Shown here: piece by piece, positions 37,573 to 45,506 of the stretch
How the letters are laid out: every line of letters starts with the position of its first letter
Numbering within the stretch: position 1 is the first letter of the stretch
Assembly: GCF_008634025.1 (NCBI RefSeq)
Contig: NZ_PDCM01000002.1
Coordinates: forward strand, 3,869,001 to 3,933,000
Length of the DNA: 64,000 nt
From: Streptomyces albofaciens JCM 4342
GTDB taxonomy: Bacteria; Actinomycetota; Actinomycetes; Streptomycetales; Streptomycetaceae
Direction of reading: 5' to 3'
The notes under the pieces: model-generated
Database searches by the model: none
Seen by the model: the letters and a program-made list of their open reading frames with translations, nothing else
What the model was told of the DNA's origin: nothing
Translations under genes and position numbers: made by a program

Positions 37573-38016
37573 ACCGGCTTCGGCGTCGGCACCGGCACCG
37601 CCACCGGCACCGGTGGACGGCGGCCCGTTCCGCACCGGCCGTGTGTAGATCTTGGCGACACAGGCCGGAATGGCCGCCCCCGGCTCGTGCGAACGCGCCC
37701 GGTAGGCGCTCGGGCTCTCCCCCACCAGCTCGGTGAACCGCGAGCTGAACGACCCCAGCGACGTACACCCCACGGCGAAGCAGACCTCCGTCACCGACAG
37801 GTCCCCCCGCCGCAGCAGCGCCTTGGCCCGCTCGATCCGGCGGGTCATCAGGTAGCTGTACGGCGTCTCCCCGTAAGCGGCCCGAAAACTCCGCGAGAAG
37901 TGCCCCGACGACATGTGCGCCGCCCGCGCCAGCGCCGGCACGTCCAGCGGTTGCGCGTAATCCCGATCCATCAGGTCACGCGCCCGCCGCAGCTGAACCA
38001 GGTCTTCCAGATTCAC
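37552..38016 (-). CDS. AraC-family regulator (DNA-binding domain only)
   Basis: A 154-residue protein from the GTG at 38014-38016. The N-terminal 100 residues are an AraC DNA-binding domain with both helix-turn-helix units (ALARAAHMSSGHFSRSFRAA; VTEVCFAVGCTSLGSFSSRF). No effector domain precedes it; the tail after ACVAKIY is low-complexity Gly/Ala/Asp and its last codons lie in a tandem repeat, so repeat slippage may have altered the C-terminus. It is upstream of the VOC and UvrA-like genes on the same strand and probably controls them. Confidence 0.88.
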   Translation of the reverse strand: MNLEDLVQLRRARDLMDRDYAQPLDVPALARAAHMSSGHFSRSFRAAYGETPYSYLMTRRIERAKALLRRGDLSVTEVCFAVGCTSLGSFSSRFTELVGESPSAYRARSHEPGAAIPACVAKIYTRPVRNGPPSTGAGGGAGADAEAGADSDGD

Positions 38017-38193
38017 GGGGTCAGGATCGCACGGGGGACGTACGGGGGCGTACGGGCAGCGCATGGGGCGCCGTGACCTGCGCGACCCAGTGTTCGGTGG
38101 CGAACACACGGCGGTCAGGGAGAAGGCTCCCGGCCCGCGGACCACCGCGAATCCCGGTGGCGCTCCGCAGCCGCCACCGGCCAGGATCACGGC

Positions 38194-38754
38194 ATGCGTG
38201 CCTTCCTGGAGACCGACCGGCTGGTGCTGCGGCCGTTCACCGCCGACGACGCCGGCCGCCTCTTCGCGCTCGACAACGACCCGGACGTCATGCGCTTCAT
38301 CAACGGCGGCCGGCCCACGACCCACGAGGAGATCGCGGAGCGGACCTTGCCGCGGCTCCTGCACGACCACCCGTGTTTCGGGACGCGCGGATACTGGGCG
38401 GCGTCGGAGAAAGGGACCGGGGTGTTTCTGGGGTGGTTCGAATTCCGGCCCCTGGAGGACGACAGCCCCGCCGTGGTCGAACTCGGCTACCGTCTCAACA
38501 AAGCGGCCTGGGGCCGCGGCTACGCCACCGAGGGAGCGCGGGCGCTCATCGACAAGGGCTTCACCGAGTTCGCGGTGGAGCGGGTGACCGCGAACACCAT
38601 GGCGGTCAACCGCGCGTCCCGGCGGGTGATGGAGAAGTCCGGCCTGTCCTTTCTCCGCTCCTTCACCGGCGACTGGCCGGAGGCGATTCCCGGCTCGGAA
38701 CACGGCGAGGTGGAGTACGTGCTCACGCGGGACGAGTGGGAACGGCGGCGGTAA
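38194..38754 (+). CDS. GNAT N-acetyltransferase (RimJ/RimL type)
   Basis: A 186-residue single-domain enzyme beginning MRAFLETDRLVLRPFTADD, with VELGYRLNKAAWGRGYATEG (strand plus acetyl-CoA loop) and ANTMAVNRASRRVMEKSGL, the RimJ/RimL pattern. Such enzymes acetylate protein N-termini, ribosomal proteins or small amines. It diverges from the AraC gene across 177 bp. Substrate unknown. Confidence 0.92.
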   Translation: MRAFLETDRLVLRPFTADDAGRLFALDNDPDVMRFINGGRPTTHEEIAERTLPRLLHDHPCFGTRGYWAASEKGTGVFLGWFEFRPLEDDSPAVVELGYRLNKAAWGRGYATEGARALIDKGFTEFAVERVTANTMAVNRASRRVMEKSGLSFLRSFTGDWPEAIPGSEHGEVEYVLTRDEWERRR

Positions 38755-38802
38755 ACGACGACAGGCGGCGATGTCCGTATTGCTGAAGCCCGAAGGCGCC
38801 GC

Positions 38803-39177
38803 TCAGCTCAAGCGGGCTCGCAGGAGGCAGAATTCGTTGCCTTCGGGATCGGCCAGGACGTACCAGGGCTCATCACCGCTCTGGCCGATATCGGCGTGGC
38901 GCGCACCGAGTTCCAGGAGGCGTTCGAGTTCGGCGTCCTGGTCGCGGTCGGTGGCGTTGACGTCGAAATGCAGCCGCGACTGCCCGGTTTTGGGCTCGGT
39001 GGTGGGGACGAGGACCAAAGTCGGCTGCAATCCGCCGAACCCTTCGCGTGGTCCGATCTCCACCGCGCCGTGGTCGTCGGGGTCGAGCACGACGAAGTCC
39101 AGTACCTCGCACCAGAACGCCGCCAGCCGCTGCGGATCCCGGCAGGGAATGACCAGTTCGGAAATACGACATGCCAT
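38803..39177 (-). CDS. VOC-family protein
   Basis: A 124-residue protein: MACRISELVIPCRDPQRLAA, HFDVNATDRDQDAELERLL and YVLADPEGNEFCLL, the standard two-module glyoxalase-like fold of the type often called glyoxalase-like domain protein. The ATG at 39175-39177 gives the usual family start. It stands alone between two plus-strand genes. Activity unknown. Confidence 0.9.
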   Translation of the reverse strand: MACRISELVIPCRDPQRLAAFWCEVLDFVVLDPDDHGAVEIGPREGFGGLQPTLVLVPTTEPKTGQSRLHFDVNATDRDQDAELERLLELGARHADIGQSGDEPWYVLADPEGNEFCLLRARLS

Positions 39178-39314
39178 GGCCGGAACCCTACGGCTCGTCA
39201 AATGCGCGTGACCAGACCCTTGCTGCCACTCGCCGGGCACGTCGGGAAGTGCGACGACGAGACCAGAGGTTGGTATGCGCATTCATGCGATGATTGTGCA
39301 ATATGGACGGACGT

Positions 39315-40046
39315 ATGAGCAGCAGAAACCCCTTGCACAACTCGGCGACCGCGATCCTCTATCTCGTCTTCGCGGTCATCGCCGTGGCCGGCTCCGTGTG
39401 GTTGATCAGCGTCTGGGTGCCGGATCGGATCGCCGCTGAACGTGCGTACCGATCCGCGCCGTCCTGCGCCCAGGCTTCCCGCGCCGATGACTGCGTGCGG
39501 GACGAGGAGTTCACCGTCTCGGACATCCACATCGGGAAGAAGCAGTACAAGGCGACCCTGACCGATTCCGCGGGCACGGCCTGGCGGGTCGGATTCGCCG
39601 GTGAGGACCCGCTGCTGAACGAGCTGCACGACGGTGACCGGGTGACCGGCACCGTCTGGCAGGGCGCCGTCCAGGAGATAGCCGCCAAGGGGACGCGGCA
39701 GAAGACCTGGGAGCGGCCCGTCAATCCCCCCGGAACCGAGCTGGCCATGGCCATCGGCCTCGGGGCCGCGGGACTGGTCCTGGGTGTCGTGTGCGGCTGG
39801 CGGCTGCGGCAGGGCGCCGACCGGCACGAGCCGACCCGGCGCATGCGCTACCTGGTCCGGTTGGCCGCCGGCCTGGGTGCGGCCGGTATCGCCGCGACCG
39901 TGCTCACCGCGGTCTTCGACCTCCGGCTCTGGATGGGCCCTGCCCTCTGGGCGTTGTTCAGCGCGCCCATGGCCGCCTGGGCCGTACGCGCGTGGCGGCG
40001 GGCGCCGTTCCTGGCACCCGAGCCGTGGACGCCGAAGCCGCTGTGA
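39315..40046 (+). CDS. Membrane protein with four helices, unknown function
   Basis: A 243-residue protein. Helix 1 (ILYLVFAVIAVAGSVWLISV) is followed by an extracellular domain of about 110 residues with two Cys in CAQASRADDC, then three helices (LAMAIGLGAAGLVLGVV, LAAGLGAAGIAATVLTAV, LWALFSAPMAAWAV). Domain sequence such as DIHIGKKQYKATLTDSAG resembles small beta-rich extracellular domains. ATG 39303 or 39315 could be the start. No family is recognised. Confidence 0.78.
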   Translation: MSSRNPLHNSATAILYLVFAVIAVAGSVWLISVWVPDRIAAERAYRSAPSCAQASRADDCVRDEEFTVSDIHIGKKQYKATLTDSAGTAWRVGFAGEDPLLNELHDGDRVTGTVWQGAVQEIAAKGTRQKTWERPVNPPGTELAMAIGLGAAGLVLGVVCGWRLRQGADRHEPTRRMRYLVRLAAGLGAAGIAATVLTAVFDLRLWMGPALWALFSAPMAAWAVRAWRRAPFLAPEPWTPKPL

Positions 40047-40075
40047 CCCGAGCCGACCGCCGGCATGTCCCGCGT

Positions 40076-40173
40076 CCGGCGGCCCGCCCGGCGGTCCGTC
40101 CGCCCGGCGGTCCATCCGTCCGGCGCTCCATCCGTCCGGCGCTCCATCCGCCCGGCGGCCCGCCCGTCCGGCG
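40076..40173. repeat. 16-bp tandem repeat, about six units
   Basis: Variants of CCGGCGCTCCATCCGT are repeated head-to-tail about six times between the convergent stops of the membrane protein and the HxlR gene. Confidence 0.9.
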
Positions 40174-40206
40174 CCGACCGCGTGCCCCAGCGGCGAGCCT
40201 CGGCCG

Positions 40207-40581
40207 CTATGGGCGGCCCGGCCCAGGAGCAGCGTCGAGCGCGTCGAGCACCGCGTCGCCGTTCGCCCTCGCCCACTCGGTCAGCATGTGGATCGGCTCG
40301 ATCAGCGTCGCCCCGAGCGGGGTGAGTTCGTACTCGACGCGGGGCGGCGCATCGGCGTAGGCGTGGCGGCGGACGAGTCCGTGCGCCATGAGCCGCCGGA
40401 GTGTCTGGGTGAGCATCTTGCGGGAGATGCCGCCGATCAGCTCGATCAGTTCGCCATGGCGCACCGGGCCCTTGCTGAGGCCGTAGAGCACGACCACCGT
40501 CCATTTGTCGGCGATCAGCTCGACCGCCAGCCGCGCCGGGCAGTCGGCGAGAAAGGGATCACCGGGACCGAAACCGCTCAC
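40207..40581 (-). CDS. HxlR-family regulator
   Basis: A 124-residue winged-helix protein from GTG at 40579-40581: DCPARLAVELIADKWTVVVL, HGELIELIGGISRKMLTQTL and VEYELTPLGATLIEP. Cys near residue 15 is at the position used for redox sensing in some HxlR proteins. A TTG at 40605 could extend it but would run through the palindrome that probably serves as operator. It diverges from a quinone-type oxidoreductase, the usual pairing for this family. Confidence 0.92.
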   Translation of the reverse strand: MSGFGPGDPFLADCPARLAVELIADKWTVVVLYGLSKGPVRHGELIELIGGISRKMLTQTLRRLMAHGLVRRHAYADAPPRVEYELTPLGATLIEPIHMLTEWARANGDAVLDALDAAPGPGRP

Positions 40582-40591
40582 GGCGCCAAAA

Positions 40592-40610
40592 GTACCCGCG
40601 CGCAAGGTAC
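40592..40610. promoter_or_regulatory. HxlR operator candidate
   Basis: GTACC (40592-40596) and GGTAC (40606-40610) form a perfect inverted repeat with a nine-base spacer in the divergent promoter region, the kind of site HxlR dimers bind. TAGCCT at 40633-40638 is a likely -10 for the oxidoreductase. Confidence 0.6.
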
Positions 40611-40673
40611 CTGCTGGTTCCTGTCGGAAACCTAGCCTGGCTGCTCTCCCCTCCCGAAGCAGCCAGGAGAGTC

Positions 40674-41603
40674 ATGCGAGTCATCACCCAGCAGACGCTC
40701 GGCGGCCCCGAGGTGCTCACCATCGTGGACGCGCCCGAGCCCCGCCCCCTCCCGACCGAGGTTCTCGTCCACGTCGAGGCGATCGGGCTGAACCCACTGG
40801 AGGCACGCCTGCGCGCCGGCGAGTTCCCGCTGATCGGCCGGCCGCCGTTCACCCTCGGCTGGGACCTCAGCGGCGTGGTCGGGGAGTCGCCGCGGACGTG
40901 GCGGTTCCGGCCCGGGGACGAGGTGTTCGGGATGCCGCTGTTCCCGCGGGCGGCGAGCGCGTACGCCGAGGCCGTGTCGGCGCCGGCGTTGCACCTGATA
41001 CGCAAGCCGGCATCGCTGTCGCACGTCGAGGCGGCGGCGCTGCCGGTCGTCGGGCTCACCGCGTGGCAGGGTCTCGTCGACCTCGGCGGCGTGACCGAGG
41101 GCGCCCGGGTCCTGGTCCACGGCGGGGGTGGCGGGGTGGGCCACGTCGCGATCCAGATAGCGAAGGCGCTCGGCGCACACGTGATCACGACAGCCCGCGG
41201 GAGCAAACGGGAGTTCGTCGAGGGGTTCGGCGCCGACGAGGTGGTCGACTACACGGCGGTCGACTTCACCGAGGCGGTCCGCGACATCGACGTCGTACTC
41301 GACACGCTCGGCGGCGACACCGCCGAGCGCTCGCTCGAAGTCCTCCGCCCGGGCGGTCACCTGGTGACGGCGGTCGCCGAGGAGGACGCGCGGCTCGCCG
41401 CCAAGTACGCGGCGGCCGGCATGCGCTTCAGCGGCATCGCGGTCGACCCCGATCCGGTCGCCCTGCGCGGCCTCGTCGAACTCGTCGAACAGGGCGGGCT
41501 CCGGGTCCACGTGCAGGAGACGTTCCCGTTCGAGCGCGTCGCCGACGCGCACCGGGTGCTCGACGCCGGCCACCTCCAGGGAAAGCTCGTGCTCACGGTC
41601 TGA
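40674..41603 (+). CDS. NADP-dependent oxidoreductase (zinc-free MDR/quinone type)
   Basis: A 309-residue MDR enzyme: GroES-like N-domain (IGLNPLEARLRAGEFPLIG, FTLGWDLSGVV), then a Rossmann domain with LVHGGGGGVGHVAIQIAKAL, the NADPH loop of quinone reductases (AxxGxVG). Zinc-ligand cysteines are absent. AGGAGA precedes the ATG. It is probably repressed by the divergent HxlR protein and induced by quinones or aldehydes. Confidence 0.93.
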   Translation: MRVITQQTLGGPEVLTIVDAPEPRPLPTEVLVHVEAIGLNPLEARLRAGEFPLIGRPPFTLGWDLSGVVGESPRTWRFRPGDEVFGMPLFPRAASAYAEAVSAPALHLIRKPASLSHVEAAALPVVGLTAWQGLVDLGGVTEGARVLVHGGGGGVGHVAIQIAKALGAHVITTARGSKREFVEGFGADEVVDYTAVDFTEAVRDIDVVLDTLGGDTAERSLEVLRPGGHLVTAVAEEDARLAAKYAAAGMRFSGIAVDPDPVALRGLVELVEQGGLRVHVQETFPFERVADAHRVLDAGHLQGKLVLTV

Positions 41604-41618
41604 ATTCTGTGTGGTGCC

Positions 41619-41762
41619 TGGACTTCGTCACGCCGTTGGGCCTCGGCTCCGACCCGCCGTGGGGCCTTCGCGGGGCCCTCGACCCCGCCCCGCCGTGAAG
41701 CCTTCGTGGGATCCTGGACTCCGACCCGCCGTGGGCGTGGACTTCGCCCCGCCGTGGGGCCC
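41619..41762. repeat. Imperfect repeats, about five units
   Basis: Five copies of a GACTCCGACCCGCCGTGGGGCC-like core spaced 23-36 bp apart lie between the convergent oxidoreductase and P450 genes. Confidence 0.7.
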
Positions 41763-41821
41763 GCCGAGCGTCGGATTCTCTGATCCCCAACCGCACCGGA
41801 TCCAGCCGACCTGCCACTCCC

Positions 41822-41904
41822 ACCGGAAACCGGCAGACATCCGGTGGCTACCGGAAGCCGACAGTCCTCCGGCGGCTACCGGAAACCGACAGCCCCCGGC
41901 GGGT
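41822..41904. repeat. 28-bp tandem repeat, three units
   Basis: Units starting ACCGGAAACCGGCAGACATC, ACCGGAAGCCGACAGTCCTC and ACCGGAAACCGACAGCCCCC begin at 41822, 41850 and 41878 and end nine bases before the P450 stop. Together with the array just before it, this fills the 309-bp gene-free gap. Confidence 0.9.
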
Positions 41905-41912
41905 GGTGAAGG

Positions 41913-43145
41913 TCATTCCGGGCCACCCCGCCAGGTCACGCGCATCGCCTCCGGCCCCCGGATGTGCGGCCGTTCTCGCCACCTGATGTCGCGGACGGTC
42001 AGCTCCGGGGCCCTGGTGAGCAGCACCCGCAGGCCCTCCTGGAGGTCGATGCGCCCGAGCTGGGCACCGACGCAGTAGTGCGCGCCATAACCGAAGGTGA
42101 GGTGTCCACCGGGCGGCCGGGTGAAGTCGATCGCGTCGGGGTCCTCGAACCGGGCCGGGTCGTGGTTGGCCGACTCGACGGCGACGGTCAGGGCTTCTCC
42201 CGCGCGTACCAGCGTGCCGCCGACGTTGACGTCCTCCCGCGCATAGCGGACGAACAGGCCGGCACCGGCGGAGGCGTTGTTGCGCAACAGCTCCTCGACC
42301 GCCGACGGCAGCTCGGCCGGATTCGCACGCAGCCGGTTCCAGAGCGCACGGTCGCCCCGCGTGAGAACGTAGACGCAGTTCGGAATCTGGGTGGTGATCG
42401 CCTCGAACCCGGCCAGCAGCATGCTGACGACCAGTTCGATCAGGTCGGCGTCGGTGAGCCGGTCCTCCTCGTCCCGGGCCTGGACCATCGCCGACATCAG
42501 GTCGTCGCGGGGGCGGGCCCGCCGCTCGGCGATGAGCCGCTCGGTGCAGGCGCGCAGGTCACCGAACCGCCGCATTATGTCCTCGTGGCCGACGGCACTG
42601 CCGGGCATCAGCGCCGCGCTGGTCGACTCGAACGCCTCCCGGTCCGAGACCGGCACGCCGAGCAGGTCGCAGATGGACAGCACGCTCATCGGCTGCGCGT
42701 AGTCCACCACGATGTCCATGCCCGGTCCGGCGTTCATCGCCGACGTCAGCAGTTCGTCCGCCGCCGCGCGCACCGCCGGGCGCTGCGTTTCGATACGGGA
42801 CCTGCTGAGGGCCTTCGCCAACAGCGTGCGCAGCCGGGTGTGTTCGGGGGCGTCCAGGATGATCAGCCCGGCCAGTTCCGTCGCCTCCTCCTGGCGCGGG
42901 TAGTCCCGGCCGACCGACATCGCACGGCTGAACCGCGCGTCGCCCAGCACCAGCCGGGCGTCCGCGTAGCGGGTGACCAGCCAGGTGGGTTCGCCGTAGG
43001 CGAGCCGCACCCGGAGCAGCCCCTCGCGCTGCCGCAGCTCCCGGAACCGCTCGTTGACCTCGATGCCGCGGCCGTCGTCGAAGGGGAAGTGCTCCAGTGC
43101 CTCGGTGGCCTCGGGAAGATCGGGAAGTTCGGGAACAGTCGTCAT
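41913..43145 (-). CDS. Cytochrome P450 with EryF-like I-helix
   Basis: A 410-residue soluble bacterial P450. Heme ligand Cys358 lies in FGYGAHYCVG, the ExxR pair is Glu285-Arg288, and the I-helix reads LLAGFEAITT: the acidic residue is kept but the usual next Thr is Ala249. P450eryF has the same change and relies on substrate hydroxyl for proton delivery, so this enzyme may hydroxylate a polyketide or peptide in the same way. Its ATG overlaps the stop of a thioesterase remnant. Likely a tailoring enzyme of a lost or broken biosynthetic cluster. No ferredoxin is nearby. Confidence 0.94.
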   Translation of the reverse strand: MTTVPELPDLPEATEALEHFPFDDGRGIEVNERFRELRQREGLLRVRLAYGEPTWLVTRYADARLVLGDARFSRAMSVGRDYPRQEEATELAGLIILDAPEHTRLRTLLAKALSRSRIETQRPAVRAAADELLTSAMNAGPGMDIVVDYAQPMSVLSICDLLGVPVSDREAFESTSAALMPGSAVGHEDIMRRFGDLRACTERLIAERRARPRDDLMSAMVQARDEEDRLTDADLIELVVSMLLAGFEAITTQIPNCVYVLTRGDRALWNRLRANPAELPSAVEELLRNNASAGAGLFVRYAREDVNVGGTLVRAGEALTVAVESANHDPARFEDPDAIDFTRPPGGHLTFGYGAHYCVGAQLGRIDLQEGLRVLLTRAPELTVRDIRWRERPHIRGPEAMRVTWRGGPE

Positions 43146-43414
43146 GCGGGCTGCACCTCCGTCAGCCAGTCGTGCGGGTTCGCTGAGATCAGGTCGGCGT
43201 GCTGGGACAGGATGGTGAAGTGATCGCCGGGCAGCCTGCGCAGGCGGTACGCCGGTTCGGCCGGAAACGGGCGGTCCTGCGAGCTGATGGGCATACCCGC
43301 GACACCCGCGATCACCTCGCCGGCGAGCAGGTGCAGGATCGGCGCCTCCAGCGGGCCACCTCGACTCCGTCGGAAATCCAGGACGACCGTATGACCGGCG
43401 ATTCCCGATTTTCC
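43142..43414 (-). pseudogene. C-terminal remnant of a type I thioesterase domain
   Basis: Read on the minus strand, 90 open codons follow a TAG at 43415-43417 and end with a TGA that shares bases with the P450 ATG (ATGA). The peptide contains GPLEAPILHLLAGE, PAYRLRRLPGDHFTILSQHA and ANPHDWLTEV, which is the end of a PKS/NRPS-type thioesterase with the catalytic His in GDHF. The Ser nucleophile half and the rest of any megasynthase are missing. A truncated biosynthetic gene is the simplest reading. Confidence 0.7.
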
Positions 43415-43417
43415 CTA

Positions 43418-43843
43418 GAGTCCCGTTGCGGCCGAAACGCAGCCGTCCGTCCGTATCACCCGGGGGAAGCCGCGACTGTGGCGCCGACGCCGGCCCTTCT
43501 GGGGGCGGGGCCGCCGGGAGGTGTGTTGCGCGGCCTTCCGGACATCTACGCCCGGTTCCCCGACCGGCAAGCGGCCCGCCGCGCCTACCTGCGGTGACCG
43601 CCCGGACAGGAAGGCGTATCGCCACGGCGCCCACCGCATTTCGACCCCGTCGACGAGCGGATCACCGAACCTGCCCAGCCCGCGCCGGCCCCTCGGCAGC
43701 CGACCGCCGCAGCCCCTGGGGCCCGGTCACCCAGCGACAGCGAGGCACACCAGCAGGACGGGTAGGCCCCCGCCCCACCCCGACACGACCACTTTTGCTA
43801 GCACCCGCTTGCAATAGTTAGCACGATGCCGCACCATCGAGAC
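43418..43843. other. Gene-free region next to the thioesterase remnant
   Basis: No gene is convincing here. A short plus-strand frame ending near 43597 (GLPDIYARFPDRQAARRAYL) reads like a protein end but has no start or domain I can name. The right end carries the promoter and repeats of the XRE gene. Confidence 0.4.
43795..43824 (+). promoter_or_regulatory. Promoter and repeated sites ahead of the XRE gene
   Basis: TTGCTAGCAC (43795-43804) and TAGTTAGCAC (43815-43824) are spaced 20 bp apart with TTGCAA between. TTGCTA and TTAGCA (43818-43823) are 17 bp apart and could be -35 and -10. The paired TAGCAC sites suggest autoregulation. Confidence 0.45.
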
Positions 43844-44269
43844 ATGGCATCACTCAACGTCGGCAATCTCGGCGAGTTCCTGCGGGAGCAGCGGCGCAAC
43901 GCGCAGCTGAGTCTGCGGCAGCTCGCGGATGCCGCCGGGGTGTCCAACCCGTATCTCAGTCAGATCGAGCGCGGGCTGCGCAAGCCGAGCGCGGACATCC
44001 TGCAGCAGCTGGCCAAGGCGCTGCGGATCTCCGCCGAGACGCTGTACGTGCAGGCCGGGATCCTCGACGAGCGGAAGGTGGACGGGGTCGAGGTGCATAC
44101 CGCGGTCCTCACCGATCCGGCGCTGACCGAGAAGCAGAAGCAGGTGCTGCTGCAGATCTACGAGTCCTTCCGCAAGGAGAACGGACACGGGAGCGGGAGC
44201 GGCGGCACGCCCGCCGGCGAGCCCGCCCCGGATGCCCGAGAGGCCGACGGCGACCCGCACGCCACCTGA
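43844..44269 (+). CDS. XRE-family regulator upstream of the HbhA-like gene
   Basis: A 141-residue protein with an N-terminal helix-turn-helix (LREQRRNAQLSLRQLADAAG, VSNPYLSQIERGLRKPSADI) and a helical C-terminal part. An ATG at 43826 would add six residues. Its order before an HbhA-like gene and a DUF2516 gene matches mycobacterial Rv0474-hbhA-Rv0476, from memory, so it probably controls that set and itself. Confidence 0.9.
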   Translation: MASLNVGNLGEFLREQRRNAQLSLRQLADAAGVSNPYLSQIERGLRKPSADILQQLAKALRISAETLYVQAGILDERKVDGVEVHTAVLTDPALTEKQKQVLLQIYESFRKENGHGSGSGGTPAGEPAPDAREADGDPHAT

Positions 44270-44303
44270 GCGACCGACCACCGATTCCAGGAGGAACCAC
44301 GCC

Positions 44304-44903
44304 ATGGCCATCACCGACGACGTCCGCAAGGCGCTGACCGACCCGACTCCGCTGTATGCCATCGCCGGCACCGTGGACTTCGCCGCCGAGAAGGCCAAGG
44401 AGATCCCGGCCCTGGTGGAGAAGTTCCGCGCGGAGGCCCCCAAGCGCTTCGAGGCCGTCCGCAACACCGACCCGAAGACCGTCCAGGACCGCGTGAGCAA
44501 GGAGGCGAAGGAGGCGCAGGACTGGATCACCCGCCAGCTGAGCCTGCTCGACTCCGACTTCAAGAAGCTGAGCCAGCAGACGCAGGACCTCGTGCTCCAG
44601 GGCGTGGGCCGGGCGGCCGAGGCCGCCGTCAAGGCGCGTGAGGGGTACGAGGAGCTGGCCGAGCGGGGCCGCAACGCGGTGCAGACGTGGCGTTCCGAGA
44701 CCGCCGAGGCCACCGAGGACCTGGCGGTCGCGATCGAGCCGGAGCCCAAGCAGGAGCCCGTGACGGAGCCCGGCTCCGAGGGCGCGGCCGGTGCCGACAC
44801 GGTGATCGGCGCCGACGCGAAGGCGGCTTCCGCCAAGAAGACCACCACCGCCAAGAAGACGACGGCCAAGAAGACCACGCCGCCGGCCGAGAACGGCAAG
44901 TAA
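44304..44903 (+). CDS. HbhA-like helical protein with Lys-rich tail
   Basis: A 199-residue protein: a long coiled-coil (about residues 1-135, for example FAAEKAKEIPALVEKFRAEA and KAREGYEELAERGRNAVQ), an acidic Pro/Glu linker and a Lys/Thr/Ala tail with repeats AKKTTTAKKTTAKKTTPP. Mycobacterial heparin-binding hemagglutinin has this same plan, with the Lys tail binding sulfated sugars and lipid domains. AGGAGGA precedes the ATG at 44304. The Streptomyces role is unknown; septal or lipid-domain organisation is a guess. Confidence 0.88.
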   Translation: MAITDDVRKALTDPTPLYAIAGTVDFAAEKAKEIPALVEKFRAEAPKRFEAVRNTDPKTVQDRVSKEAKEAQDWITRQLSLLDSDFKKLSQQTQDLVLQGVGRAAEAAVKAREGYEELAERGRNAVQTWRSETAEATEDLAVAIEPEPKQEPVTEPGSEGAAGADTVIGADAKAASAKKTTTAKKTTAKKTTPPAENGK

Positions 44904-44918
44904 CGCATCGAGCGACGG

Positions 44919-44949
44919 CGGGCCGGGCACGCACCGCGTGTCCGGCCCG
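44919..44949 (+). terminator. Terminator after the HbhA-like gene
   Basis: CGGGCCGGGCACGC (44919-44932) pairs with GCGTGTCCGGCCCG (44936-44949) over 14 bp with one G-U pair and a three-base loop, followed by TTCT. Confidence 0.75.
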
Positions 44950-45000
44950 TTCTCCGGGTACGGTGGGGCGGCGACGGACCGAGTCGAACGGGTGGTGGCA

Positions 45001-45345
45001 GTGCTGATCTACGGATTCCAGAACGTGCTGAGCTGGGTACAGCTGGCCCTGGCCGTGTACGCCGCCGTGATGCTCGTCGACGCGGCCGTACGGCGCGAGG
45101 ACGCCTACCGGGCCGCGGACAAGCAGACCAAGGGCATGTGGCTGATCTTCCTGGTGATCGCCACGGCGCTGCTGTTCCTGCTGCCGCTGATGTCCTTCCT
45201 GCCGATCATCGGGCTGATCGCGGTGATCGTCTACACGGTGGACGTACGGCCCGCGGTCAAGGCGGTCTCCGGGGGCGGCCGGGGCCCTCGCCGCGGCGGC
45301 GGGTCGAGTTCGGACGGGCCGTACGGGCCGTTCAACGGGCGGTAG
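45001..45345 (+). CDS. DUF2516 membrane protein
   Basis: A 114-residue protein with three hydrophobic segments (VLSWVQLALAVYAAVMLV, MWLIFLVIATALLFLL, IIGLIAVIVYTVD) and a Gly/Arg/Ser tail. This is DUF2516, conserved next to hbhA in actinomycetes. GTG 45001 is chosen; other GTG codons lie a few bases upstream and no clear ribosome site decides. Function unknown. Confidence 0.88.
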   Translation: MLIYGFQNVLSWVQLALAVYAAVMLVDAAVRREDAYRAADKQTKGMWLIFLVIATALLFLLPLMSFLPIIGLIAVIVYTVDVRPAVKAVSGGGRGPRRGGGSSSDGPYGPFNGR

Positions 45346-45416
45346 AAAGGTTTCGGCCCCGCTCCCGGCCGCGGCCCCGTTCCCAGCCGCGGCTGCGATC
45401 GCGGCCGCAGTCGGTG

Positions 45417-45461
45417 TCGCAGTCGCAGTCGCAGTCGCAGTCGCAGTCGCAGTCGCAGTCG
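45417..45461. repeat. Hexanucleotide microsatellite (TCGCAG)7.5
   Basis: Forty-five bases of exact TCGCAG repeats lie between the convergent stops of the DUF2516 gene and the SpoIIE-type phosphatase. Confidence 0.97.
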
Positions 45462-45506
45462 AGCGTGTATGGCGGTCCCTTGACCGTCACAGGTCCCGCC
45501 CCTGCG

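Noticed and set aside
36939..37661. N-terminally extended VOC protein reading through the repeat array
   Set aside because: The extension is a Thr/Glu/Pro/Ala repeat that overlaps the AraC gene; the ATG at 37352 gives the normal family start.
41822..41904. CRISPR-like 28-bp repeats
   Set aside because: The 28-bp units abut with no spacers.
43415..43597. Further remnants of a synthase or transposase upstream of the thioesterase fragment
   Set aside because: No frame in this stretch shows a motif I can assign.
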